Position numbers and translations under genes: made by a program. The notes below the pieces were generated by a model that saw only the letters and a list, made by a program, of their open reading frames with translations, searched no databases and had not been told where the DNA came from. Of a stretch of DNA of 47,121 nucleotides, positions 25,801-32,187 are shown piece by piece (positions within the stretch are counted from its first letter, which is position 1; each line of letters begins with the position of its first letter). This stretch comes from Branchiostoma floridae. Lineage: Eukaryota; Chordata; Leptocardii; Amphioxiformes; Branchiostomatidae. Location: contig NC_049995.1 of assembly GCF_000003815.2 (NCBI RefSeq), positions 16,881,301 through 16,928,421 on the forward strand, given 5' to 3'.

Positions 25801-25894
25801 CCAATGACACAATTAGAACGGCAGCAACAACTCCAACTGGTACGGTCATAGTTCTTTCTTGTTCTCCACGTTCTGAACCCTTTTGAGAAACCAT
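13717..25894 (-). CDS. Torsin-family AAA+ protein with degenerate ATPase motifs, complete six-exon gene
   Basis: Six minus-strand exons (25894-25708, 25069-24798, 20925-20750, 19924-19800, 15114-14972, 13842-13717) join in phases 1, 0, 2, 1 and 0 into 342 codons plus TGA, the usual torsin length. In order: a charged N-tail, a hydrophobic segment (residues about 17-41), a lumenal CKGDFNPNIT motif, YGQPLV, Walker A GSSGVGKT (105-112), a Walker B-like FIFDHVDR (Asp175-His176), the DLIDTIKPFLE helix, PFLPL, conserved Cys285, and a C-terminal GCF (326-328). Torsins act in the ER and nuclear-envelope lumen with membrane cofactors. The Walker B Glu is His, Sensor 1 reads SHSAS instead of SN.GG, and GCK reads GCF. 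ATP hydrolysis is therefore doubtful, although the two C-terminal cysteines remain. Which torsin paralogue it represents is unresolved. Intron 4 holds extra exons on the same strand. Confidence 0.92.
13893..14041. mobile_element. Near-perfect hairpin MITE with 9-bp target duplication
   Basis: About 42 bp starting TAATCTCCAAGCAGATTCC pair perfectly with the other end, GGAATCTGCTTGGAGATTA, around a short loop. Identical 9-mers TGTAAGACC flank it (13884-13892 and 14042-14050). It is in torsin intron 5, about 50 bp upstream of the exon 6 acceptor in transcription direction. Its terminus is shared with tandem units at 27115-27150 and 27360-27395. Confidence 0.9.
14972..15114 (-). CDS. Torsin exon 5
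   Basis: The acceptor is TTCTATTTCAG and the donor ATG|GTGTGT. The reading is (G)HLPWQEELLTQGLIDHVV, then PFLPLSVEHVEMCIRDVLRE and MGKETNMTM. GLID..VPFLPL...HV.MC.R is a torsin signature, and the Cys (residue 285) is the family's conserved cysteine. Confidence 0.93.
15258..15360 (-). mobile_element. LINE 3'-end fragment related to 37826-37920
   Basis: GTTGGGTTTGACTTATTTTT and the following pattern (CAGGGGAATAGTCCCAC, GTGGGATCTGTGCTTTGATT) parallel the LINE tail at 37826-37920. It is short and frameshifted. Confidence 0.55.
15616..15696 (-). CDS. Nested exon: EMI-like C-terminal half
   Basis: 81 bp, acceptor GAAATTTTACAG, donor AAAG|GTAACT, phase 1-1. The frame reads ERQATCAYTHYFCCKGFVQD, then GTECVK. 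The CC.GF...G..C pattern is typical of the end of EMI domains. The opposite-phase reading also lacks stops but looks unlike a domain. A partial copy of its 5' edge (TTATTACAG|AGGAGCGACA on the minus strand) is at about 15839-15862. Confidence 0.55.
15999..16119 (-). CDS. Nested exon: EMI-like N-terminal half
   Basis: 121 bp, acceptor AAAATCTACCAG, donor AAAG|GTACTG. In the phase-1 frame it reads MPVPSGENVCMDTRTHACLE, then TIQVQRTVRCGFLWLRSCER, with the NVC...RT...CGF.W..SC.R spacing of EMI domains. In that frame it leaves two bases over and would shift the following exon out of its CC.GF reading, so one of the two is misjoined, mutated or not spliced directly to the other. Confidence 0.5.
16256..16850 (-). 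repeat. Four upstream copies of the EMI-like N-half exon edge
   Basis: On the plus strand, blocks ending AACAAAACATTGACGACAG recur at about 16331, 16503, 16669 and 16828 (periods 172, 166, 159). Each is preceded by variants of CCGCTTGGCACTGGCATTT, the 5' end of the exon at 16119. Similarity to the exon falls with distance: the nearest copy still reads MPVPSGDNLCMDTRT, while the farthest is barely recognisable. Confidence 0.85.
17388..17625. repeat. Two-copy tandem repeat, about 130 bp
   Basis: ATAATACCACTTCTG with TAATACCGTGACTGACA, GGTCTCAGATCCGAGAGG and CAATACTGAATGGAA occurs at about 17388-17490 and again at about 17516-17610. It shows no coding signal. It lies within torsin intron 4. Confidence 0.8.
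17990..18385 (+). mobile_element. LINE (non-LTR retrotransposon) 3' end with 3' UTR
   Basis: An open frame at 18004-18186 reads SDIRNSFINALNFDTRAKQL and later LCEFIYTCFKKRKETCKL, the pattern seen at the C-terminus of CR1/L2-like LINE proteins. About 170 bp of 3' UTR follows, ending in a short simple tail AAAGATCATTGTCATTGTCA. It is 5' truncated. Confidence 0.6.
18440..19035 (-). repeat. Downstream copies of the 3' edge of the THW exon
   Basis: ATCGTGACCCAG recurs on the plus strand at 18679, 18791, 18903 and 19015 (period 112), with a diverged copy near 18537. Each unit repeats the end of the exon (GATCCAGAAAGATCACGTGA to CTCCG on the minus strand) and its flank. The donor varies between copies: GTAAGT in the real exon, CCAAGT in the nearest copy, GTGAAT and GTGAGT in the next two, GCGAGT in the farthest. 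Confidence 0.85.
19041..19313 (-). CDS. Nested exon: tyrosine-rich THW module
   Basis: On the minus strand from the acceptor AAAAATAG (19314), or an alternative at ACCACCCAG (exon start 19292), to the donor CTCCG|GTAAGT. Both starts give phase 1-1 (273 or 252 bp). It reads YYRKIQTYLHRPVYKHEEKE, then QYIYFNGTHWILHLETRSAG and MRPEEVRKPWRV, ending IRLTCS. The RPVYKH..E..YIYF...HW pattern is one I recall from repeated modules in predicted secreted proteins of lancelets and cnidarians. Its biochemical role is unknown to me. The coding look (no stops, conserved aromatic spacing) is good. Confidence 0.65.
19358..19545. mobile_element. Foldback MITE, GGTTAGACATCC family
   Basis: GGAAACGATCAGACGTT pairs with AACGTCTGACCGTTTCC, and ATACGTCAAGAA pairs with TTCTTGACGT further out. 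Related sequence occurs at about 14810-14850, 17937-18000 and 28083-28441. Confidence 0.65.
19800..19924 (-). CDS. Torsin exon 4 (Sensor 1 region)
   Basis: The acceptor is TTCCCCTACAG and the donor CAAG|GTGATC; it enters in phase 2 and leaves in phase 1. The reading is (S)HSASDAIINMTMKLRSEEI, then EREEFSLEGFEEAITKSAL and GRQ. By position and the REE..LE..E..I..SA pattern it is the segment after KAIFILI. The usual SN.GG Sensor 1 motif is SHSAS here. Confidence 0.85.
20380..20470 (-). repeat. Downstream copy of the 3' half of torsin exon 3
   Basis: The minus strand reads RDLIDTIKPFLEEFARVGGI, then NFRKAIFILI in an open frame, matching the real exon except for YTRVD being FARVG. The donor GTACGT has become GTTGGC. 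The copy begins exactly where the 5'-type copies on the other side stop. Confidence 0.9.
20575..20670. repeat. Inverted repeat in torsin intron 3
   Basis: CATTCCAAGACACCACACGG at about 20584-20603 is the reverse complement of 20653-20672 (CCGTGTGGTGTCTTGGAATG), a 20-bp perfect stem about 90 bp downstream of the exon 3 donor in transcription direction. Confidence 0.85.
20750..20925 (-). CDS. Torsin exon 3 (Walker B region)
   Basis: The acceptor is TTCCTAACAG and the donor ATAAG|GTACGT. The reading is KQLRHDISTAVRRCQHAMFI, then FDHVDRMPRDLIDTIKPFLE and EYTRVDGINFRKAIFILI, ending in phase 2. The canonical FDE of torsins is FDH, and all three upstream copies share the His. It is the only copy holding both exon halves and both splice sites. 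Confidence 0.93.
21042..21445 (-). repeat. Three upstream copies of the 5' half of torsin exon 3
   Basis: Blocks starting at 21042, 21198 and about 21375 on the plus strand repeat TGTCCRCATGGTCGA, AACATGGCATGTTGGCA and GACGCACGGCTGTGGAAATG. On the minus strand each still reads like RHDISTAVRRCQHAMFIFDH with mostly silent or mild changes. The inter-copy intronic part is also shared (GATGAARCGCAAAARTTAGA). They stop at the codons before RDLID. Confidence 0.92.
21794..22221. mobile_element. MITE with perfect 20-bp terminal inverted repeats (TAGCCTGGGTACCATCCGGA)
   Basis: TAGCCTGGGTACCATCCGGA at 21794-21813 is the exact reverse complement of 22202-22221. The match extends three bases further out (TAC/GTA). 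The interior is GC-richer than the flanks and has no coding signal. No clean target duplication was seen. Confidence 0.85.
23157..23574. mobile_element. Foldback MITE with GTCACATTTC...GGCCGGG termini
   Basis: Left GGTCACATTTC...CCGGCCGGG pairs with right CCCGGCCGGGCCCCGGTTTC...GAAATGTGAC. The interior carries two CGGATATATCCGG palindromes (about 23460-23520). It interrupts the 182-195 bp array. Confidence 0.75.
23674..24106 (+). mobile_element. hAT-type MITE, copy 3, with perfect 8-bp target duplication
   Basis: Termini TAGGGCTGGGTATCGGTAC and GTACCGGTACCCACCCCTA. GCTAGGAG is present on both sides (23666-23673, 24107-24114). It is inserted within a unit of the minisatellite, so it postdates amplification of that unit. 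Confidence 0.93.
24401..24797. other. Torsin intron 2, remaining part
   Basis: A/T-rich sequence between the minisatellite and exon 2 with no gene or clear repeat. Confidence 0.5.
24798..25069 (-). CDS. Torsin exon 2 (Walker A region)
   Basis: The acceptor is CCATTTCTGTAG and the donor TACAAG|GTAAGA; it enters in phase 1 and leaves in phase 0. The reading is (Y)LKTLLTKRLYGQPLVRNVV, then ALALSFHGSSGVGKTFVTTM and HYYSAEVDFKHADELHIREY. GSSGVGKT is the P-loop. Torsins usually have Asn where this has the final Thr. Confidence 0.94.
25440..25580 (+). mobile_element. SINE fragment (tail type shared with 35583-35720)
   Basis: GTATGTGGCACTCTTAAAAT, AAGTTACTTTTACGTGAGTG and CAGTACCACATTGTTGTCGT with CTGTCCCAAAGCAAAT match the reverse complement of the SINE body at 35590-35720. 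No tRNA head is obvious. It lies in torsin intron 1. Confidence 0.6.
25708..25894 (-). CDS. Torsin exon 1 (start, membrane segment)
   Basis: ATG at 25894 opens MVSQKGSERGEQERTMTVPV, then GVVAAVLIVSLAVLMSIVM (hydrophobic) and CKGDFNPNIT. The donor is T|GTAAGT. The N-terminus is charged and the hydrophobic segment is about 20-25 residues, so it could be an uncleaved signal-anchor or a signal peptide. NIT is a potential N-glycosylation site. The C..DFNPN motif sits where torsins have it. Confidence 0.88.
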
Positions 25895-26680
25895 CCTGTC
25901 GTCTTGTTATGATAGATGATCTATGGCTACGCTTGTATACGTTGGTGTGAAAATTACATTTTACACTGCTAGAAAGTGTTGAATGAAAAACAGCGCCTCC
26001 GTTCCTTGTGTAAGTGCCAGAACTTAACTACATAACGTTGACAAAGGCGGTTAGGTAACTATGTCGTTAATGATTAACAACTCCGGACCATGGTGAAATC
26101 TGCCATTGTTAGGCGGTGATGTTTTGTCACACGTTCATGTCTGAAATACGAGATGCCATAGGGCGTGAGTAGCCACTTAGCTGAACAAAATGATGCATAA
26201 AGCCTTTCACAATGGTATTGATTCAATTATCGACCGTTGTATAGAATGTCCCGCCCTTTGCGAACCTAACGTTACTATGGCCAAGGTTGAATGTAAACAA
26301 ATCAAAGTCCATCTGTGAACGGTATGGCTGTTCTGTTGACTTAAAGCATGTCCTTAAGGCGTCTAAGGGTAACCTGTTGAATAGTGAGTTTATTTATCTT
26401 AAGCAAATATTCCTTCTAATACAGAACTTTTCATTTGTTGACTTATTTTTATTTTTGAATCTCAGGAAAATTACTTCATTTTTTTGAGAATGTGATAATG
26501 ATTTTTAAAGGCAATCTTACAGAAGCAAAATTCATGATACAAAAAAAACATATAATAAACTTTACAAAGTTCGGTGTTTGTGCTATTCAATCTGTGCATA
26601 TTTTTTTACATTTGCATCATATTGAAACGTCCTCCCCTTCAGCACGTTTGCTTATTTTCTATTGACAAAGGGTTTGCATA
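25895..26680. other. Upstream region of the torsin gene
   Basis: No gene recognised. It presumably contains the torsin promoter (read on the minus strand). No convincing TATA box or CpG-rich block was identified. Confidence 0.4.
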
Positions 26681-26689
26681 AATCCATGT

Positions 26690-27990
26690 ATTGGGAGCGT
26701 GTAAGAAAATCCAACAGCCACAAAATCAATGGAGGGCTACAATTTTCAATGTGGTGGCTACCTTGAATTTAACTCAACAACAAATTGAGATATTTCAGTA
26801 TCAAGAAGATAATGTGCCTTCAGATTTTGTGTCAGTCGGTAAAATTTTGCCAGATATAGAATTTCACTCCTCTGGCAGCTTTTGAGACTCTCTGCAGTGC
26901 TACCGTAGAATCAGCTTGGTGTTGCCTTTGTTGGGAGTGTCTAGAAAATACAACAGCCACAAAATCAATGCAGAACAACATCAATAAGTCTTTATTCACA
27001 ACCACAGGATCCTAAGGCAGAACTTCTTCTTCCAGTGCCATGGTTTAGTGTAATCGGATGGAAAGCGGAACTATCGGTCAGAACAGAATTGTACAGCTTT
27101 TGACACTCTCATCGGTGCTACCATAGGATCTGCTTGGAGATTAGGTACTATAGCTACTCGAAGATATTCAGGTGTTGCCTTTGTTGGGAATGTAAGAAAA
27201 TACAACACCCACAAAATCAATGAAAAAGAACAACATCGATCAGTCTTTATTCATAATTACAGGATCCTAAGGCAGAACTTCTTCTCCCAGTGCCATGATT
27301 TAGTATAATCGGATAGAAAGCGGAAATATCGACCAGAACAGAATTGTACAGCTTTTGACACTCTCATCGGTGCTACCATAGGATCTGCTTGGAGATTAGG
27401 TACTATAGCTACTCGAAGATATTCAGGTGTTGCCTTTGTTGGGAATGTAAGAAAATCCAACAGCCACAAAATCAATGCAGAACAACATCGATCAGTCCTT
27501 ATTCACAATTACGGAGTCCTAAGGCAGAACTTTTTTCTCCCAGTGCCATGGTTTAGGGTAATCAGATATAAAGCGGAAATATCGGTCTCGAACGAAAGGC
27601 TGACCGTACAGCCTTTTGGTTAGCAAGGTCTTCAGATCTACAGAAATAAAGAAATTAGAATATAGAAGAACGGAGATTTTCTTCAGGACGTTTCGAGTGA
27701 CATCCATCACTCTCCTTCAACGTCACTAGAGTGGACTGACAGAGCAATTCAATACATGAACTGTTGAACATATGACTTGAGAAAAATCGGTTGAACGTGT
27801 CAGTGTCAGTAACTATAAGTAATAAGGATCTTATGCAAATGGTACTCAAATGTAAACTCAGAAAATAGATGAAGAAAATCCAAAGATCGAATAGCACATC
27901 GACCAGTCTTTATTCATAGGATCCTAAGGCAGAGTTTCCTGTCCCAGTGCCATGATTTAGTATAATTGGATAGAAAGCGGAAATATCGGT
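26690..27990. repeat. Tandem array, about 240-255 bp units, mixed with a torsin exon fragment
   Basis: Units start near 26701, 26941, 27192 and 27447 with GAAAATMCAACAGCCACAAA, followed by AGTCTTTATTCAYAATYACAG and GATCCTAAGGCAGAACTTCT. A further partial unit is at about 27880-27990. From about 27115 the units include a terminus of the hairpin MITE family at 13893 (GGATCTGCTTGGAGATTA). On the minus strand two units share the open segment RYFRF.SDY.K.WHWEKK. Its origin is unknown. Confidence 0.85.
27585..27655 (-). repeat. Displaced copy of the 5' edge of torsin exon 2
   Basis: On the minus strand TTTCTGTAG|ATCTGAAGAC is followed by the coding LKTLLTKRLYGQPFVRD, close to exon 2 (LKTLLTKRLYGQPLVRN), with the intronic acceptor conserved. 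It then runs directly into the RYFRF...WHWEKK unit of the tandem array. It lies about 2.6 kb upstream of exon 2, beyond exon 1, so it is either a displaced duplicate or a remnant of a second torsin gene. Confidence 0.85.
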
Positions 27991-28082
27991 TTCCTTTCTT
28001 TCCTTAGTGCTTACTCGTTTTCCACAGGGGTAGGGTATAGATTTACCGATACGAAGAAAATAGTCTTATTGATATGTCGATG

Positions 28083-28441
28083 ACGGTTAGACATCCAGGT
28101 AATACGATACGCAGAATAGCAGTAACTCAAAAAACAAATGACATATCTGCGTTCTCGCTGCGCTCTCTGCGACCTAAATTTTGACATATCGGTCAACGAA
28201 TTCTATAGAAAAGAAAATAATTTTTTGTGTGTGTGTTGTTGTCTTCTCAGTCACACGTGTTGTATGATACACCCAGTGTAAAAGCGAAGGTTACACATCT
28301 CCTATTTAGGTCGCAGTGAGAGCGCAGTGGGATCGTCGTCTAGTAGAAAGGGGGCTAACGAAAGGTAGGGGATGCTGCCTGAAACGTCTGACCGTTTAAA
28401 AAAACACCCAGTTGCTTGAGTAACTGCTCTCTTGCGTATAG
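28083..28441. mobile_element. Foldback MITE, GGTTAGACATCC family
   Basis: GGTTAGACATCCAGGTAATA and CGATACGCAGAATAGCAGTA at the left pair loosely with GTTGCTTGAGTAACTGCTCT and TTGCGTATAG at the right. The GAAACGTCTGACCG motif is shared with 19440-19480. Inner GCGCTCTCTGCGACC pairs with GGTCGCAGTGAGAGCGC. Confidence 0.6.
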
Positions 28442-29900
28442 CCCTATTGAAACGTGGCCATTGTGTGACTTTTACCAATACCTCGAAAGTGAGATAACAC
28501 AATTTTATAACTCCTTTAGAAGATATTACAACAACAAAAACAGTTAATACTTTGGGTATGGTAACTATTTCTTGGGTAGTCCTATTGTGACCACTGTGTG
28601 GCTTTCTATCAATACCTCGAAAGTGCGTTGAACACAATTTCGTAACTCCCCTGGGAGAGATTACAACCGAAGAAACAGCAATGCATTAAGAGATTTGACA
28701 GAAATGCAGTAAAACTGGAACGGTTCCAAGACTCTTGTACGATCGGCCTGACTATGCACATTATAATCGGATTCCATTATAATTCTACGCGCTTTCTTGC
28801 TACATTGGCATTATTTACAGATAGCTCATTCATATGTTGACTGAAGATCGTTTGCATGAAAGCACAAAATCGAAGATAAGGTGTGCATTCGTAACATGTT
28901 ATGCGAACGATTTACAAACAAGTACTTCTTTTTCATCGATGAGTGTTCACAACCTGTACATACACGTAGGTCCTTACCAATGACGAAACCATATATACAT
29001 TGGGCAAATCCACATGTTTCTTTTGTTTGTTTAGATCATCTATTTCCTACATGTTTGGAAATAATTTCTTGTCTACACCCAGCATGTTCTGACCTGAATA
29101 AATATGTATTGAACTATATCCTTACACATAGACACAACCTCGCTGACAATGCTTCATACAAAAAACGAGGAAACGCCATCTAATAATAACAAATGGAATT
29201 GAGGTGAACATCTTCTAAAAAATTTTGAATTTCAACAGCCGATAGTATCACAGAAGACTGACGTAGTTCACTATTCTACTGTTAATGTTATGCATGGATC
29301 AAATATCATTGACAAAAATATTTCTGTAGCATTGTGCTTTACCACTACGTTCGTTACAAGGATAGAACTGTCTAGATAGAAACAAATATTTCAATTTTTC
29401 TCACATAAACTATAAGTCAAATTTTGACGATCATCAGTAGTTAAAGTACGGCTCGTCCTGTTTTTCCACATTTAGTTGAACTGATTTTACATAAACACGA
29501 AGGGCTGTACTCTTGGTTATTCTATACAAAACATCTAGCCTGATGTAATTTCCACATTTGCTTCAAGTTAAGATACATCCAGCATCGAAGCAATGTTTCT
29601 CAAAGTTACTTAATATGTACAATCGCATCACTACAGTCAGACACAAGCTTGTCAGTATTGTTGTCGCTCTGGGTCAACGTTGAATTGTAGTTTCCAACCC
29701 TAAAATTGGACGTACCCAAATTTTCGATTGACCAACAAAAGTCTTCGTCAAGGAATGAGCATTTCACTGCTTCCATGACGTTCTGTGCAGGTAGAATACG
29801 TGACGTAGATCATAAGCTGCAGAAAGTCTATAGTGTCCCACGTCTCTGTTAAGACATGGGCGTAGAGCCCTCCATTCCTAGAAATTGACAAAGAATGGAG
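28442..29900. other. Intergenic, no gene seen
   Basis: A weak two-copy repeat (TACCTCGAAAGTGAGATAAC near 28480 and TACCTCGAAAGTGCGTTGAAC near 28612). The longest frame (28881-29183, plus strand) has no recognisable domain, so no gene is called. Confidence 0.5.
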
Positions 29901-30827
29901 TTGCTTAGTCGAGAATTCGTGTAAGTCCAATTTTTTGTGTGTTGGGTGGTACAGTTAAACTCTATTCAAGAATGGCATTCACCAACAAAACTTTCAAGTT
30001 ATGTTTCCTATTTGTCTTGCTTCGCAGCCGTCTTCCACTTATTCTCAAAGCTACCTCCATATGTACAATCGCATCACTGCTGTAAGTTTGAAGACAGTCA
30101 TTCTGTTTTCTACTCGTCATCCTTTGATGTCAGTCGAGAATTTGTGTAAGTCCAATTTTTTTGTGTTTGAAGGTACAGTTTAACTTTGATCTAGATTAAC
30201 ACAATTTACCAACGCAACCTTCAAGTTATGTTTCCAACTAACAACCTTACAGCCGTCTTCCACCTCTTCTTAAAACTACCTCTATATGTACAATTTGCCA
30301 ACACAACTTTCCTACTGGCCACCATTCGCCATCGTTCACCGCTTGTCCTTAAAGCTACCTCTATATGTACAGCAACACTACTGTAAGCCTGAAGACAGTC
30401 ATTCTGTTTTCTACTCGTCATCCTTTGATGTCAGTCGAGAATTTGAGTTAGAAGGTACAATTTTCAAGAACGCAACTTTTAAGTCATGTTTCCAACTTGT
30501 CAACATTGCTGCCGTCTTCCACCTCTTCTTAAAGCTACCTCTATACAATCTACTTCTGTACAATCGCAACACTACAGTTATCACAGTCTTGTCATTCTGT
30601 TTCCTACTCGTCGTCCTTTGCCGCCCAGTTCTCCATCTTCATTTGGGTAAATCCAATTTTTTGTGTGATGGAAGTTACGGTTTAACTTTGACCCAGAACG
30701 ACATTTACCAACACAACTGTTGAGTTATGTTTCGTACTTTTCTCCTGCCGCAGCCGTCTTCGACTTACCCTACCTCTATATGTACAATCGCAACACTACA
30801 GTTATCACAGTCTTGTCATTCTGTTTC
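29900..30827 (-). repeat. Downstream copies of the terminal exon of the coiled-coil gene
   Basis: The block TACTCGTCGTCCTTTSCCRC plus CAGTTCTCCATCTTCAT (the last codons and stop of the ORF at 30828, read on the minus strand) recurs with increasing divergence at about 30607, 30414 and 30113. The shared flank CCGTCTTCCAC is at 30028, 30253, 30512 and 30753 (periods 225, 259, 241). The 30607 copy keeps the C-terminal coding block almost intact; the farther ones retain only the last codons. Confidence 0.85.
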
Positions 30828-32045
30828 CTACTCGTCGTCCTTTCCCACCCAGTTCTCCATCTTCATGGACAGCAGACTGCTGTAGCACACCTGCAGCCGC
30901 GCCGCCTGGTCCTCCAGCTCGACCCCGAGGTCACGGAGTCTGCGCAGCATCATGTCCCGTCTGCACATGCGCAGTTGGCGCTGGTACTTGCTCCTCTCGT
31001 GCGCTCGGATCTGCTCCTCCTCCTGAGCTAATCGGATTTTGTCTTCCACCATCTTCTTTTCCTCCTGAAGTCGTCGGACCTTTTCTTCCAAGCTGCTCTT
31101 GATCTGACGGATGCTTCTTGCGCCCGCTCCTTTCTCAACTTCCGTCAACTCCAAGTCAACCTCCTTAGACGCTTGAGCCTCAAGATCGTCCTGCCCTTCA
31201 AGACTTGGGATCTCTTTCTCTTGAGGAGTAGGGGCAAGCGTGTCGTCTGAGTCCACCTCTTGATCATACTTCTCTGCCTGGGAGAATTCGAACGTGTCGC
31301 TATCGCTGTCTGGCTCGGGCGCTGCCATCTTGTATTCACCAATTCTATTACCATTGAACTCCTTTTCCTCCTGGGCATCACCTTCAGCATTCTCCACTTC
31401 CTCTTCCGAGTTATCGGATTTGTCGAGTGAGTCATTGTTCGGAAGGTCTCGCACCGGTTCTTCCTCCTCTTTGATGTATTTGGGATCATCCGTGGTGGAG
31501 TTTTCCGGCATATTCGAGTTTTCCGAATTCTCGAAAGCGTCCTTCTCTAAGGTGGCAGTGTCAACAACTGCGTGGTTAGCGTTCTCCAGTGGGTCTGGAT
31601 CGTTCCCAACGATGTTGCGGATGATCTTGTTGTTGGTGTATTCGTAGATGGACGTGCTATTCTGGTTTATGTGGTTGGCTTCGTTTTCCTGAAAGTCGTC
31701 ACTCTTGTACCCGATCTCACTCGTTCCCATGGTACCACCTCCGTTAATGATGTCCAAGGCGGCCATCTTTGTCGTGATCGTCCCGTTCATATTTCTCTGG
31801 TTCTCCAGAAGCACGTACGAAGAGTTGTCGGTGGGAGACACGGCCCCAATGTTGCCGTTAAGAAGCAGCTCTTTCGACGACGGTTGTCCCAAGTTCAAGT
31901 TCCCGGTTGATACTTGCATGCAGTTGTTATTCACGGTCGCGGAGTCTCGCTGTATTCCAGTGGTGATATACATCTTTTTCCCTCGCCGTAGGCTCTGTGG
32001 AGGGTTCACTAACGCGTCAGACAGTCTCCTGAAAAATACGGACAA
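30828..32045 (-). CDS. Terminal exon of an acidic coiled-coil protein of unknown function
   Basis: The minus-strand frame is 405 codons long if ATG 32045 is the start, but a good acceptor (CGTATTTTTCAG, exon from 32028) suggests it is the last, large exon of a longer gene whose 5' part lies beyond the N gap at 32088. The N-terminal part is polar and low in hydrophobics (RRLSDALVNPPQSLRRGKKM, then many N/S/T). The middle (about residues 170-300) is strongly acidic (EEEVENAEGDAQEEKEF). The last about 95 residues are a charged heptad-like helix (SSLEEKVRRLQEEKKMVEDK, ERSKYQRQLRMCRRDMMLRR). No membrane segment or known domain was recognised. It may be a cytoplasmic tail. Partial copies of its 3' edge lie downstream. 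Confidence 0.75.
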   Translation of the reverse strand: MSVFFRRLSDALVNPPQSLRRGKKMYITTGIQRDSATVNNNCMQVSTGNLNLGQPSSKELLLNGNIGAVSPTDNSSYVLLENQRNMNGTITTKMAALDIINGGGTMGTSEIGYKSDDFQENEANHINQNSTSIYEYTNNKIIRNIVGNDPDPLENANHAVVDTATLEKDAFENSENSNMPENSTTDDPKYIKEEEEPVRDLPNNDSLDKSDNSEEEVENAEGDAQEEKEFNGNRIGEYKMAAPEPDSDSDTFEFSQAEKYDQEVDSDDTLAPTPQEKEIPSLEGQDDLEAQASKEVDLELTEVEKGAGARSIRQIKSSLEEKVRRLQEEKKMVEDKIRLAQEEEQIRAHERSKYQRQLRMCRRDMMLRRLRDLGVELEDQAARLQVCYSSLLSMKMENWVGKDDE

Positions 32046-32087
32046 TGCATCTTTTAGTATTTTTAGATAACCGAAACCGCTTCAATT

Positions 32088-32187
32088 NNNNNNNNNNNNN
32101 NNNNNNNNNNNNNNNNNNNNNNNNNNNNNNNNNNNNNNNNNNNNNNNNNNNNNNNNNNNNNNNNNNNNNNNNNNNNNNNNNNNNNNN
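32088..32187. other. Assembly gap (100 N)
   Basis: Exactly 100 N between the coiled-coil exon and the tandem array that follows. The missing sequence may hold both array units and upstream exons. Confidence 0.99.

Noticed and set aside
28881-29183. 100-codon plus-strand open frame
   Set aside because: No domain, no splice or promoter context, A/T-rich; could be chance. Could not be tested here.
31294-32070. Plus-strand frames of 112-121 codons
   Set aside because: They are antisense to the 405-codon coiled-coil exon.
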